Of a stretch of 64,000 nt of DNA, positions 22,795 through 35,600 are shown in pieces. The position numbers were made by a program, and so were the translations under genes. The notes beneath the pieces are model-generated. The model made no database searches, was not told where the DNA came from, and was given only the letters and a program-made list of their open reading frames with translations. Positions within the stretch are counted from its first letter, which is position 1, and the number at the start of each line of letters is the position of its first letter. Source of the stretch: Lactarius indigo (taxonomy: Eukaryota > Basidiomycota > Agaricomycetes > Russulales > Russulaceae); the NCBI GenBank assembly GCA_025766275.1, contig JAFKAC010000001.1:3844001-3908000 (forward strand), read 5' to 3'.

Positions 22795-23838
22795 TCATGA
22801 TACAATCGTGACGGTGAGGAGTATTGTGACACCATCGGTCGGGATACCTATCCAAGTCGAGTCGATGAACAAAAACATCGCATAGATAAGGTGGCGCCAT
22901 ACCATGGTTTATGCCGTTGGAGCCTGGCGGAAGCAAGCCAGTGATGTTTTGCGCGACGGTCTGGTATTTGACGCCTTGATAGCGCTTCACTCCAAGAGCG
23001 CCACTCACGAATTTGTCGCTACGTTCCAAGGAAGCGCCACCATCAGATCTGAGTGCGACCTAATCTCTACGCGTGTACTCACCGGCCAACATTATAACCG
23101 TTCGGAGAAATCGTGTGGCCATGGGAAACATTCTGTGAATACATAAAACGATTACGGAACCGCATCGGCGATCTAGAAGATAAAAGACTGCACCTCTTCC
23201 TGGGAAACGCTGTGATTCCATTCCATTAAAAACGGGGCAGGAGAGACAAACTGGCAGACGTACGCGAGGAACAACGCGCCGGTGTTGGCGGCGGGGCCAT
23301 TCTGGCGGAAGAGTCGTAGATGGTTGCCTCCGACGAGGCTCTCCCAACACGTGCCGATGTCAGGATTACCGTAATCCTGTCGCAGCTCGAGGGTCTGGTT
23401 CACATAACCGTGTCCATCGCCCAGATTCGCTGCTTGCGGATCGCCGAGGTGAGCGCCGAAGCACTCGATCCCACTGGGGGGGCTAAGCACGGCGCAGACA
23501 AGCCAACCAAACAACTCACAATCCGACCGCGTTCGCAAAGTGGACAAAGCCACCATCCGCTAAGACCCAGGGCGAGCTGAGACCTGATATGATAACCTGT
23601 TTCCCCACACCGTCTGTCATGAGTGCCGATTGATCTACTAAATCAGAGGAGAGTAGATGTTCACGTTGAGAGGCTCTCCGAGCCCGTTGTTCGTCATGTC
23701 AAGAAGAGAACCCCCGCGGAGATTGGGGTTGACAAAAGGTACCGCGTCGGTGGAGATGGGTTCCTGCTTGGGCTTGGAGACGAACGGGTTGAGGGCAGCT
23801 TGGAGGCCAAACAGGGACAAGAAGGGGATGTAAACCAT
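22795..23838 (-). CDS. Small secreted protein, array copy D
   Basis: Seven exons in phase: 23838-23665, 23596-23520, 23473-23264, 23209-23194, 23132-23083, 23018-22903 and 22847-22795, giving 231 residues. It begins MVYIPFLSLFGLQAALNPF, a predicted signal peptide. The shared blocks follow: GEPLNVIISGLSSPWVL, ECFGAHLGDPQAANLGDGHGYVNQT, GGNHLRLFRQNG and GLLPPGSNGINHG. Its fourth exon is only 16 nt, one codon shorter than the 19-nt exon of copies A and B, because the donor site lies one codon earlier. It is the 5'-most gene in transcription order. Function unknown. Confidence 0.85.
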
Positions 23839-24600
23839 GAGTGGCAGGAAAGTGGGGATGATGTTCAGACAAGGAGAGGGAACAGTAGAGTTATTCACAT
23901 GATCGAGAGACGACACCCTTTATAACCACTGGACGTCTTTGGACAAACGTGTTTAGAAGCCTATGTACAATTCAAAGGGCGGGGGTACAGTAGCGCACAG
24001 CACCATATCCAGATTTCCCTCCTTCGTCAGTTAGAAGCGTTCCCCTGTGGGCGACGCTCTTTCCTTTTGCGTTGGGGGAACTCGCCTGACAGCCCTTCCT
24101 TTCCCACGCTTGACCGCAAGCACGATCTTCCCTGCACCCATAGAGAACAGTGTCCGAATACCGTACGGCCCAGGAGAAGAACAGACCCAAGCAAGCAGAG
24201 ACGAGACGAACGTGCGATGCTGGAACAAAGGTTGCGCCGAGTTACCCGCACGTGAGGTACATTTCCAGCGCTGTGCAGTTATGCACCCCTGACAGGGCGG
24301 TCCCGACCCCAAAGAGAGTTTACAGAGTTTGTTCGTCTTTTGTCCCCAAGTAATCAAGTTTCGTTCGTGCATGCCATCATCTCCTCATCTTCGATGTTTC
24401 TCCGGGGCAGGTAAAAAGCTCCTGCGTCCGAGTCGAGTTTGAGATACCTCCCCGGAACCAGGAGAAGGCCGGCGATAGCACTGGTCAATCCAGTCCAGAT
24501 CAGGTCAAAGGGCCCAAGTCAGCGGTGTTTTCTGAGGGATGCCCCGCCCAATTGATGCGCGTGCACGCCACAGGGGGACACAAGTCATTCTTCAACGTGT

Positions 24601-25387
24601 GGGGATCAGACCAAATCGGTGCGAACGAACAAGCGAGCAAGCAAATATCGAGGTCAGTGAAAAAAAAAAAACCCATGCTGTGGAGAGACCCACGTTCAAC
24701 AGTGAAGCGAAAGGCTTACACTGGCAATTCGTTTTCGTGAGGTCCTGTAATGGAAATCGGGGGAAAGGGGATGATAGTAAGACTTGGAAGGGCGGGGACC
24801 TTGAGGGGCGGTGCTAGTGGCACTTGGTGGATGCAGCGACAATCACAGCAATCACGTCCATCCTTGGTTCCGAATAAGTTCCTCCTTCGATCATCCCTGA
24901 CTGACTCGGAGTTATACGATCCGGCTTAGGCTTAGGTCGCGTGCCCCTCATTCGACCTTTTAAGGCCACATACGATACGATCGCCAATCATTTGGCATGC
25001 CATCATGTCATTGCGGTGTCATGTCACTGTGCTATCTGAGAGGCGCAAAGTTGTTGATTCGAAAAAAAAAAAGTTGTCAATGATACAGTAGATCGTGATT
25101 CCTATTGATAGAGCGTGAGTCAAGAAGTTGCTCAGGTGGTATACTTGTGTGATTACTGTAACCCAGGCAGCGTAGCCAGCTTGGTAGCTAGTCCACGTTC
25201 CGCAAGCGCGCCCTACGCCACGGTACTGTAGGTTATGATCTGGCCATTAGTTCGGATCTCCCTATTCATGCGACTCGTGCACTTCCATTTTGCCCATCAT
25301 AGGGCGTCACCTTTTTGTTTATCGCGGCGCTACACAAATACAGCAAGCAACGTACACCACCACTCTACACCAGGAATGGCTACATTA
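24601..25387. other. Gene-free interval between the array and ENP1
   Basis: No supported gene. A short A-run near 25061 sits in otherwise ordinary sequence. The part next to 25387 is the 3' region of ENP1. Confidence 0.6.
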
Positions 25388-27322
25388 CTACGATACATCC
25401 ATCGTGTCCTGCTGCGTCGACTCGCCGCGCGCGGGCGCTGCAGCGAGCTCTCGGCGGATTTCGGCGGAGATCTGCGGGTGCGGATGTGCGCGCACGACGT
25501 CGCGCAGCGCGTCCTTCTGCTCTGGCGCCAGGTGCGCCGCGTAGCGCTGGCAGAGCACGAGGAGGCTCTGGTGCCACAGCACGGGGAGCGTGCCTTGCGC
25601 GTGGGTGTTCGCAAGCCGGATAAAGTGGAACACGAGCGCGTCGAGCACCTTGTACGGCAGCGCGTGCTTCTTGTCCAGCAACTACGCGGATGAACAGCGA
25701 TGTTGGCCCTGTATGCGTCGCGTTTATCAGTAAGAAATGAGGGTAACGATGCGGGCCGGGGCGCACCGGAGTAGTCCATCCCTGCGAGGACGGATGAGCG
25801 CGGCTGACGAGTGCAGCAGTGGCACCTTGACCTTGGTCAACACTGACGCGACGATCACGGCCTCCTTGAGTGTGCACCCGCCCTGTGAGAGTGGGTCGTC
25901 ATTAGCAAAAACGCCAGAGGAGCATTGCACTTACGTCGAGCAGGGGGAACACGATCCCCTTTGAAGAACGCCGCGGGCTTGTACAGCGCGCGTTTGAGCG
26001 CTTCGTACAAGTGCGGGCTGAGCCTTCCGCGCGTCCTTGCGCGTCGAGGGCTGCTCGAGGTCCGCGCGCACGAGCCCGAGCACGACGCCCTCGAGGTACA
26101 CGCGGGCCTGTTGCGGCTTCATATTCGAGATGAAGATGCGCGTCGCCGCGTGGGCGGCCTGCGGTGACCACTGCTCGGGCGCAGGTGAGCGCGAGGATGC
26201 GTGCCCACGCGGGGAACGACGGGATGATTTTGAACGGCTTAGGGAGCGGGCCAGCGCGGTAGCTGCGGAAGGAGCTCGCCGACTCTGCGTGTGCACGTGC
26301 ACCCATTATGGGTGGGTTCCGTCGTCTGCAAATAGAATGAAAACGAGACATACTTTGTGTAGACTTCGACCACTTTGGGATCTAAGCCTTCGGCAGGGTC
26401 TGGAGTTTCGTTGTCGCCGGCTGTTGCGATGGTAAATGAACAAAGTTTCGGACGAAAGGACCCGGGACACGACATTTGCCAAGAGAAAAAAAAACGCGCG
26501 AATTAATTCGCGTGTACCGCGATTTCCGCGGGAATGTATCTATGAATGACCCTCCGGCGCTGCACTGCCTCACGTTGCAAGTCCGAGGAAGCTACCAAGA
26601 ATGAGGGAGTGAGGCGTGCAGGGTATTGGCTCGTAATTCGTGTGCACGTCGATCGGATAACGCATGGGAGGCAAGAGGGGACTTGACTCACACGGATGGG
26701 AGGTGCGCACGACCGTAGGCTGACCCGCGCTATTTTCAAGTTTGGAGAAGATAAGATCCGCTAAAGTTTTACGTTCGCCCGCATTGGACGAGTGGAGCGC
26801 ATCGAGCGCTCGGATGTCGACCTCGTCGATTTCCTGAGAATTGCCAGAGGGTGAGTGAGGTTCTGGCAGAAGTCCAGAAGGGGTGGGGTTCGCACCAACT
26901 CGCGTTCCTCGTCGCCAGAGAAACCCTGGTGCTGTTCTTGTTCGTCGTCGTCATCTTCGTCTGCTTCCTCGAGATCGTGATTACGCGGTCGGGTGAAGCT
27001 ATCTTCGATGACGTCTTCATCTGGGTCCGGATGATCGAACTCATCCTGTTGGTCGCGAGCGAGCTCAAAGATACGTTTCGAGGATTTTGGATCTAAAATG
27101 GCCTGAAATGGCGGTGATTAGTGGGCGATAAGATGCGTGGGAGGAAGACAAGGGGCAGACCTCCCCGCCGTCTTCGTCGTCGTGTGTACTGTGCCGCGAT
27201 TTTTTGCGCTTTCCTGGTTTCGATACGTTTCCGTACTTTGCGCATATGTCGTCTGCGGCGATGTCCACGTGGAGAGGGTCATGACGAGACTTGCCGGCGG
27301 AGGGTTTCTGTATGCGCGGCAT
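25388..27322 (-). CDS. ENP1: Bystin/Enp1, 40S ribosome assembly factor
   Basis: Seven exons: 27322-27161, 27102-26896, 26833-26692, 26420-26354, 26284-25935, 25882-25767 and 25708-25388. The protein starts [19 protein letters not shown] and contains [59 protein letters not shown] and [26 protein letters not shown]. It ends with [14 protein letters not shown] and [16 protein letters not shown], as bystin does. Enp1 is an essential nucleolar factor for 20S pre-rRNA processing and 40S export. About six +1 insertions break the last three exons, near 25682, 25788, 25956, 26023, 26181 and 26266. All other conserved sequence is present, so I infer a real gene with sequence errors. It shares a 114-bp head-to-head region with UXS1. 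Confidence 0.88.
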
Positions 27323-27436
27323 GACAAATTGAAGGAGGTGATGGGTGTCGGAGCTAGATGACCTTCGAACCAGCCGAACTGTATAAGGCAGCCGTGAACC
27401 TGCCAAAAAATTTGGGTTCAAATACTCCAGTCCAAC
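27323..27436. promoter_or_regulatory. Divergent promoter of ENP1 and UXS1
   Basis: Only 114 bp separate the two start codons (27322 minus, 27437 plus). It must hold the 5' untranslated regions and core promoters of both genes. An A/T-rich run lies near 27400-27420. No TATA box was seen. Confidence 0.6.
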
Positions 27437-29085
27437 ATGGACCGACCCACTTTGCTCTCTTCAGCGTCTCTCTCAGAATTCCCTCTCAAGATGACCGCTT
27501 CGAACGTACAGAGTGTCCGTAGCACCCCCTGCACCATTTTCTGTCCTGATCTTTCCACAGATACGCACCCTCGATAAGAACGGCGGCGAGATCACGTCTG
27601 TTGGTTTCGAACGCTTCGGTTTCGACTGCGAAGTTCCCCTCGACGTCGTCAGGTCTCTCTACCTCCGTCCACACTATGTCATAACCGCTAGCGACGACGA
27701 GACCGACGGGATCGACACCAAGGAAGAGGACAGCCACGCCCGCTTCACCAAGGGACATGCTGCCTACCAGTCAAAGTCCATCTATCACCCCCAGTCGCAG
27801 TCCTATCTCCTACACAACCCTCACGCGCTTCCCTCCCGTCAAGCTTCTCCCCCCATCAGGTCGCAAGCGCGTTCTTGTCACCGGTGGTGCCGGCTTTGTC
27901 GGTTCTCATCTCGTCGATCGCCTCATGCTCCTTGGCCACGAGGTCACCGTACTCGACAACTTTTTCACTGGTTCCAAGACGAGCGTCTCCCACTGGGTTG
28001 GCCACCCTAATTTCGAGTTGGTTCGACACGATGTCGTCGAACCCTTCATGATCGAGTGCGACCGTATGTGTCGTTCTTCTCTTCTCATTCATCATTAATG
28101 ACGTTATCGATCAGAAATTTATCACCTCGCCTTGCCCGGCTTCCCCGGTGCACTACCAGTTCAATGCGGTCAAGACGATCAAAACGTCGTTCCAGGGCAC
28201 CCTCAACATGCTCGGTCTTGCGAAACGCACAAAGGCGCGTTTCTTGCTCACCAGTACATCAGGTTAGCGCTTCATCTCCTTACGGCAATCCGCTTTCCCT
28301 CTTTGGACGCGATTTTTCTCACACCTACTGTCGATTTCTCTCCACAGAGGTTTACGGCGACCCAGAGGTGCATCCGCAGCCCGAAGACTAGTAAGCTGCC
28401 GCTCTATCTCCGCACCGCAACTTCGTTGACCCCTAAGCGCAGCTGGGGCCACGTCAACCCCATCGGTCCACGCGCGTGCTATGACGAGGGTAAGCGCGTC
28501 GCCGAGACCCTGACGTACGGTTTCCACAACCAGGATAGCGTCGACGTGCGCGTCGCGCGTATCTTCAACACCTACGGGCCCCGCAGTAAGTAGTCCGTCC
28601 GCCAATCCCACTCCCACACACGTCCTCAAGTCCGTCGGTTCTAGTGAATCCATACGACGGGCGTGTCGTGTCCAACTTCATCGTGCAGGCGCTGCGCGGG
28701 CAGGATCTGACCGTCTACGGCGACGGCTCGCAGACGCGCTCGTTCCAGTACATCCACGACCTCGTCGACTGGCCTCATCGCGCTCATGAACTCGTCCGAG
28801 ACGCGCCCCGTCAACCTCGGCAACGGTGACGAGTTCACCATCCTCGAGTTTGCGCAGCTCGTCCGCGACATCGTCGAGGACGTCCAGCGCGCAGACGGCG
28901 TCCCCGCCCCACGCCGCGTCAATATCATCCACGAGGGCCTCCCCAAGGATGACCCCCAGAAGCGCCGCCCCGATACCACTCGCGCCAAGGAGACCCTCGA
29001 CTGGCAGCCCCGTTGGACGGTCCGCATGGGCCTTGAGGAGATGGTACGATACTACAAGGCCAAGATGGCCGAGGGCAGCCTTTGA
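27437..29085 (+). CDS. UXS1: UDP-glucuronic acid decarboxylase
   Basis: Six exons: 27437-27514, 27561-28063, 28115-28262, 28348-28390, 28443-28585 and 28645-29085. The enzyme converts UDP-glucuronate to UDP-xylose using bound NAD. The Rossmann motif [19 protein letters not shown] and the family block [10 protein letters not shown] are present. [21 protein letters not shown] and the YxxxK pair in [13 protein letters not shown] follow, then [26 protein letters not shown]. The end matches the family ([18 protein letters not shown]). The apparent stop after PQPED at 28391 is an intron, not a break. Single-base shifts remain near 27800, 28132 and 28770; the last is an extra T before GLIALMNSS. An N-terminal extension of about 120 residues precedes the domain. 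Confidence 0.92.
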
Positions 29086-29350
29086 GTGTATCACGCCTTC
29101 GATGGATTATCTTTTTTTTTTTCTCGATCTCTTCCGTTTGCGTTACACACTATATAGAGAAAGAGAGTACTGAATGGACAGTAAGAATTGAAGTATAGAG
29201 TGCACATCTTTGTTTTTGTTTTGTAGGCGTGCTAAGACCGTCAGATCTGATGCGTGGTTCCTGCGCGGCGCAAATAAGGGAACCAAGCGAAACAAAAACA
29301 TCCGTGTTTGCCTTTGTACAGGAATGGAGGACGCATGCTATACAGTATGT

Positions 29351-31189
29351 CTAACATGGAGAGAAGAAAGGGCGAGAGGTAGGAGTGGGGGAAGTATCTA
29401 TGCGTGTGTTAGGAAGATGGCTTCCCGAGGCTGTGATCACTGGGCTCAGGCTCTCGACAAACTCGTTCACCGCGGACCAATACCCCGGCTGTACGCACGT
29501 ATCATCTTTTTTTCCAACAATTTTTTTTTTCAGCGCCACTCACAAAATGATGAAAAAAACAAAAAAAAGAATAACGCACTGTGTGTCCCGGCGCTAAACT
29601 CGATGTACGTGTTCCCGCCAGTCCGTGACCACGCGTGGGGGCACCTTGGGACCAGTCTTCACCATCATCGTCATTGTCGACCCTCTTCCCCTTCGCCTTC
29701 TCTGTGGTCGACGAGGCGGATAGAGAGGCAGGGGCAGGCTTCTCGGCGTCGTGCGCATCGCCCTCGGGCGCGGATGATCGCCCAGAGTTCCTGCATCTGC
29801 GAGCGCGGCACGACCTCGTCGCGTGCGCCGCCAAGCATGAGCACGCGGATGTCCGGTGGGAGCTTTGGTGCCTAGACGAATAATCGTTTTAAGAGGGAAG
29901 AATAAGGAGAGTGGAGGGGTTACGTTACCTTGAGGTAGGACTCCCACTTTTGGTGGCAGAGGAAGGAGAACGGGCCGAGTAGCGGCATTGCGGTTGGGAT
30001 GAGCCGCGGGAGGGACATGAATGTGTTTTCGATTATGAGTGCGGTGATCTACACGCGTCGCGTCGGTGGTCTGTACTGCTAGAAAAGAAGGCGGTGGCGG
30101 CTTACTGCTTCTGGGTTGCGGTACGCGAGGTCGATAGAAACGGCGCCTCCGATAGACTGGCCATATAGTATCTACAGAGTGTTTAAAATAGGAAAGTCCT
30201 GGAAGTATCAAGAAAGGCGCACGATTCGGGTGTTGGATAGGATTGGGTGGGCGCGAGCATAGTCGAGTACTGTCTGAGCGTCTATTTGCAAACCTGCACA
30301 AAAAATGCAAAGGTGGGGCCGTCTGAACATCGCAATGCGTAACATGACAAGAAAACGGGGACCTTGCCTACGTACCCTTTTCGGAAGGCGTGCCCTCAGA
30401 GTGGCCATAGCTACAAAAAGGAGTGTAAGCAGTTGGGGGCAAAATTAGAATCGTAGTGGAGGGGCACGTGCCCGCGATAAGAGAGCATGATGACATTGCA
30501 GCGCATCTTGCCAAAGAAGATCTTGCCCAGAGGGATGCGGTGTCCGTGATTCCCGCCATTACCGTGGAACATAAGCACCGTCGGCCGCGTCGCCGCAAAC
30601 TACAGTAAATGTTCGCCAACGTCGGTGATTAAAAAAACACCACCAGCTCCAAAGCATAGTATCTTTGACGTACCTCCTCGTCCGACGGAGGCCCCTCTTC
30701 CCACTCGACCGGCAGTCTCGCCCAGGTTCAGTACGGTCCGCTGTAATAGCAGGAACGCCTTGATCTTGACGTCGTCGGGGGTCGTCAGCTCGAGGTCGGT
30801 GTACTGGGATCGAAAAGTCGGTCGGGACGGGCACGTCTGGGTTGTTCGCAGGAGTCCCAGGTGAGAGGAGTGTGTGTAGTCAGCGCCAGTCCGCAGAAGT
30901 GGGGATGAAAGAGCTCACTTTCTCGTGCGCCTGCTGGGAATGCACTTGGGTAGATAAGAAAGTTCTGGCCATAGTAGAGCAGCCCCATTCCTGGCAGGGG
31001 GTCATTCGCACATTCGCTCCGATAGAGGAGAGGAGTGAAGTCATGACCTAGAGTGCCCAAGCCAGCGGCGGTCGCCGCCGTCCCCTACGACACGAACAGC
31101 CAGTGAACCTTACGCAACGAACGAATTGAAGTTCTGGGAATGAAAGGTACCTTTGCGAACGTTTCCAAGCTTGGGATTAGATTGGACAT
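29351..31189 (-). CDS. Alpha/beta hydrolase, ABHD13/Bem46 type
   Basis: About eleven exons from the ATG at 31189: 31189-31151, 31084-31048, 30990-30919, 30836-30674, 30599-30472, 30410-30376, 30293-30223, 30171-30106, 30048-29929, then the end near 29880-29351. An N-terminal hydrophobic stretch (GTAATAAGLGTLGMGLLYYG) resembles a membrane anchor. PTVLMFHGNGGNHGHR (oxyanion region), the nucleophile elbow LYGQSIGGAVSID and LMLGGARDEVVP with the acid residue follow. The terminal DTCVQPGYWSAVNEFV block places the histidine just before it. Bem46-like proteins affect polarity in fungi; the substrate is unknown. Frame breaks occur near 30805, 30709 and in 29600-29830. The intron at 30471-30411 appears to begin with GC. 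Confidence 0.8.
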
Positions 31190-32693
31190 ATTTGGAATTA
31201 AACGCGTCTGAGACGGAAGAAAGAGGTCACGACCTCTTGGGTGGTGGGTTCAAGGAGGAGGGCTGGTGGACGGTGGCCGCTGCAAGACCAAGACTGACAG
31301 AATCCGCGAAATCACGCAGCCGCCGAGCAGCTCTCTTTGACCCTGCTCCACTCCCACGGCGTATCGGGCTATCCCTTTTCGGCGTCTGCGCCCACCAACC
31401 TTAAACCCTCTCACCATCCTTCGGAGCACTTCACTGTTTGGAGGATAAGGCGAGCGCGTCGAACCAGCGCCAGTAGCAGCTGATAGGCTGACATTTTTTT
31501 CATTTGCAGTGGGACGGCGCCGTAGGGCGGCATTGTACGCGCTTTTGCACGTTACGAACCACCTTTTATTTATTCCACAGTAGGTCCAGCACAGCCAGGC
31601 ATGGCACGCGAGGAATGGCGCGGGCATTCCTGGGAGGAGCAACTCACCCCAAATGGGAGTATCTCTACCCGTATTTCACGAACAGCACGGGAGCGACGGT
31701 ATGCGCGCTCACAAGGCAAGACCGGCCCCTTTTCGAAAGCAACTGGGACAAGTATCGTAGGGCACAATTGCACCCAGGGGGTGGACCTAAAACTAGGTCT
31801 CTGTGTGTCGCCAGAACTCCTCGCTGACTGCCCCGTTTCCGCTCTCCATTTCATTGGTACTTCGCAACCCGCCTGCTTTTGGATCCCGATCAAGGGTCTT
31901 GCCTGCTTCTTCCTCCTGTGATAGCCCGCCTTCTTCTATCCCTTCCTTAACTTTCTCGTCTTTCAGGATCACACTCTACCTTTGGACTTCACCAAGGACT
32001 CTGACCCTCGTTGTCTTTTGCGTAAGCTAACCCTTTTACTGTAATAAAGAGAATGAGCTACGCATTTGGAAGTCGTGCAAGAAGATTCGAGTATCATCGT
32101 CTTTTGTGATCTTCTCATTCACGCTCTCGCCCGTTCGTCAACTTGGAAGTGGGACACGTCAAGGGCGACGAGAGGCAAACTGACGGATAGAGGCGATCAT
32201 CCGGGAAGCAAAGCATGAGTAGGATGACGAGCGGCTACATTTAGAGGTGGCATGGGAAACGGATCAGAACTTCCCTCAGGTTATGCGCCAATGAAAGTAT
32301 CAACGTGCATCTCCACCTTACCAGTGACACTGGCAAACTGTCCATGGGACACAGTTTTCGATTTGCATTGATTTTCAGGCGACGCTTCCACATAGAACTA
32401 ATTGGTTAGGTCCGCTCGGGGTTGGGAATGCTTCTGTCGCCATCATCGTCAAATGGTCGGTTTCGATGATAATCGAGCAGGCCCAGTCAGGTCGAGCGCT
32501 GACCTCATCGATCCCACTTGCTGCACTACTGTACCCCCGGGCGGCTATCTCTCATACACGAGGCAAACAGACGATGCGGATTTTCCCAGCTAAAGAAAAT
32601 GAGGCAATCGTACTTCTCCCGCGACTTGCTCACCCACTCCTACCAGTCTAGTCTCTTGAAGGCTTTCTTCACTAACAAACTGTCACCAATACC
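31190..32693. other. Gene-free interval before the first NLR-like gene
   Basis: Open frames of about 100 codons occur on both strands, but none has recognisable motifs or supporting splice structure. It should contain the promoters of the hydrolase (minus strand) and of the NLR-like gene (plus strand). Confidence 0.55.
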
Positions 32694-35600
32694 ATGTCTT
32701 CGCCTTCCGACTTGCCTTCCGAAACACCGGAGTCATCTTTACAATTCAAAATAATCCTTGATGCCGCCTTGAGCAAGTACAAGCAAAAGACCGGGAACGA
32801 CCTTTTAGATAACTGGCTTTCCAAGGAACTGCAAAGTTGTGAATCCGTCGAGGCCGTCCTGGACATAATTAGACATCAAGCCGAGGCCTTTGACAAATTT
32901 CGGGTTGGCGATAAGAGGTTGATGAAGTGGATCCATCCATCGATCACCGTCCTCTACACGATTTCCGCGACACTTGGTGAGGGTGTTGGCATGGTGCGTA
33001 TTAGAAAACAATTAGTAATGACCTGGGGTCCGTTCTAACATCGTTGTTGTTCAGGCGCTTCCTTCTGCAAAAGCCATCTTTACCGGAATTGGCGTCCTCC
33101 TCGCTGTTCGTTCATTAGTGCTTGTCGATTATTCGGTGCTGACATTTTATAGGCAGCAAAGGATGTCAGAGCGAGTCACGATGCGCTCGTTGACCTCTTT
33201 CAGCGCGTTCAATTCTTCCTCAAGCGCCTTGGGGTTCATACCCAGATCCCACCGACCAATGATATGGTGGAGATACTCGTGAAAATCATGGCTGAGGTCC
33301 TCTCTATACTCTCCATTGCGACTACGGAGATGCAACGCTGTCGAATAGGTAAGTTACTTCGGCAAGATATATTTACTGTCATCTGACCGCTCTCGTATTT
33401 AACAGGAATGTATCTCAACAAATTAGTGGGAAGGACGGATATCGAGGATGCCTTGAAGAGGCTCGATAGCTTGACTAAGGAGGAAGTTCGGATGGCGATA
33501 GCTCTGACTCTGAGGGTCACTGACTGGTACTCAAAAGTAGTGCGCAGCCCCCATCGACCGGTCACCCACCCACACCACGCTGAACCTTCGTCTTCCTAGT
33601 TGTTAAGATAATGGCCGAGGCTGTGCAACTGATGGAGACTGGCTTAGGCGAAATAAAGGGCAGCTTGGATGAAATAAAGGATGAAATAAAGATGGCGTGA
33701 ACGAAATAAAGTGTTTGTGATCTCTATCTCTCCATTACCTCCGATGTTGAGACTGAAACTTTGCCGCAGGGGGCCAGATAGAACAGCACATTCGAAATTG
33801 GTTCGCCTCGCCGGACCCGTCAACAAATTACAACATTGCATGCGACATCCACCAAGACGGAACTGCCGCCTGGCTCTTTGAAGGCGGTATTTTCGAGGAA
33901 TGGGAGTTAGTTGGTTCCCTCCTCTGGATCCACGGAAAACGTACGTCCCACTAACCTTTCTCTGTTCAACTCCTGATGGTCCACCCATCTGCATAGCGGG
34001 TTCGGGAAAGAGCATCCTTTCGTTCGTCGTTCCCCTCTTCTCATCCCCAAGCACGAACTCATGTTGACTAAAGGTCTGCAATCATCAAACACGTTATATC
34101 ATTGCGTGATGCCGGACACGCCTCCTTAGCATATTTCTACTTTGACTTTCGTGACGAGGACAAAAAAAACCTCCGCAAATTTCTCACCTCACTTCTCACT
34201 CAACTTTCTGCCTACTCAAATCCTTGCCAAGATCCTTGCCGCGAGCTATTTTTCCGTATTTATTCCACACATGGGGAGGGCACGCAACAACCCAGCATCG
34301 ACGCCTTGACGAAATGTCTTCACGATATGCTATCTGCTGCCGCACAGCAGCCGATTTACATCGTCATTGACGCACTTGATGAGTGTCCCGACATCACTGG
34401 ATTCCCAACCCCACGAGCGGTAGTCCTTAACTTTCTGGAGGTCCTTGTCAGGCTGAACATTCCAAACTTGCATATATGTGTTACTAGCCGCCCGGAGACT
34501 GACATCAAAATTGTTCTCGAGCCACTTGCATATATTTCTGTTTCCCTTCATGATGAAAGTGGACAAAAGAAGGACATTTCCGACTACGTGAGCAAAGTCG
34601 TTTACTCGGACAGGAAGATGCGGAAATGGCGGGACGAAGATAAGAAGCGGGTTGTCGAGGTGCTGTCCGAAAAAGCGGACGGAATGTGAGTACCTCACCC
34701 CATGCTCGGCGATAGTCCTCTTATCCTCTACTATACAGGTTCCGGTGGGTATACTGTCAACTAGCGGAGCTGCAGCATTGTCTCCCATCAAGTATTCGGC
34801 AGACCCTTGACCAATTGCCCAAGTCGTTAGACGAGACCTATGCACGCGTACTCAGTCAAATCCCTCAGGCGAATCAAGCGCAAGCCCATCGTGTGCTGCA
34901 GTGCCTCTTGGTGGCCGTCCGTCCACTTCGTGTCAGGGAGCTTGCAGAAGTACTTGCATTCGAGTTCAATACAGCTCAGGGAGCGATTCCGCGATACCGT
35001 GTGGATTGGCGATCGAATGACCAAGAACAGGCCGTGCTGTCTACGTGTTCAAGTCTTATTGCCATTGTCGATGACCACGGTTCTAAGGTTGTCCAGTTTA
35101 CGCACTTCTCCGTGAAGGAGTTTTTGATGTCGGATCGCCTCGGAGACTTCTCTCGATATCACATCCATCCTGGACCCTGCGCACACCTGTCCTCGCACAG
35201 GCCTGCCTCGGATTTCTTCTTCATTTGGATGGTCACGTCGATGAAAAGAGTATCCGGGCGCTTCCCTCTGGTGGAATATGCGGCTAGACACTGGGTTACG
35301 CATGCCCAATTTAAGGACGTCGCACCACGTGTGAAGGGTGGGATGGTGTGTCTTTTTGATTGCGACAAACCTCATTTCAAAGCGTGGATTGGAATATACA
35401 ACATAGACAAGGAATCCGCTTGGGACCCGCCCCAGGAGATACCTACCCCGCTATACTATTCCTCGCTTTGTGGATTTTGTGACTTGGTTGAACTCCTCGC
35501 CATCAAACACCCGGAGCATTTAAATACTATTGGCGGCCGCTACAAATTTCCGTTGTTTGCAGCACTGGACAGGAAACGCGTCCGGGTTGCGGAGATCTTA

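Larger units (their letters stand above)
15597..24600. repeat. Tandem array of four secreted-protein gene units
   Basis: Four diverged direct copies of a unit of about 2.7 kb, each with one minus-strand gene plus spacer. A near-identical 18-bp block, ATGAGCTTTCCGAACAAG, marks the downstream side of each gene at 15597, 18264, 20984 and 22406. Spacing is therefore 2667, 2720 and 1422 bp; the short third unit has lost exons 1-4 of its gene. A second conserved spacer block lies upstream of the genes near 17640-18180, 20160-20560, 21755-22250 and 24400-24600; it contains the AAAGCTCC...GAGATACC and TTTTCCAGAAAGCGRCCA-like stretches. The spacers at 17054-18263, 19580-20983, 21700-22405 and 23839-24600 hold no other gene. 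Unequal crossing-over explains the pattern. Confidence 0.85.

Noticed and set aside
25061..25071. A-run near 25.06 kb as a second retroposed tail
   Set aside because: No matching direct repeat on both sides and no empty-site copy for comparison.
25388..26284. Programmed +1 frameshifting or a pseudogene in ENP1
   Set aside because: Six independent shifts in 900 bp without slippery sites do not suit programmed frameshifting, and codon-level conservation between shifts is too good for an old pseudogene; sequence error is simpler.
28391..28442. Apparent stop in UXS1 after PQPED
   Set aside because: GT at 28391 and AG before 28443 form a short intron that restores YWGHVNPIG in phase, so it is not a break.
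31190..32693. ORFs of about 100 codons on both strands upstream of the first NLR-like gene
   Set aside because: No motifs or splice structure; consistent with chance.
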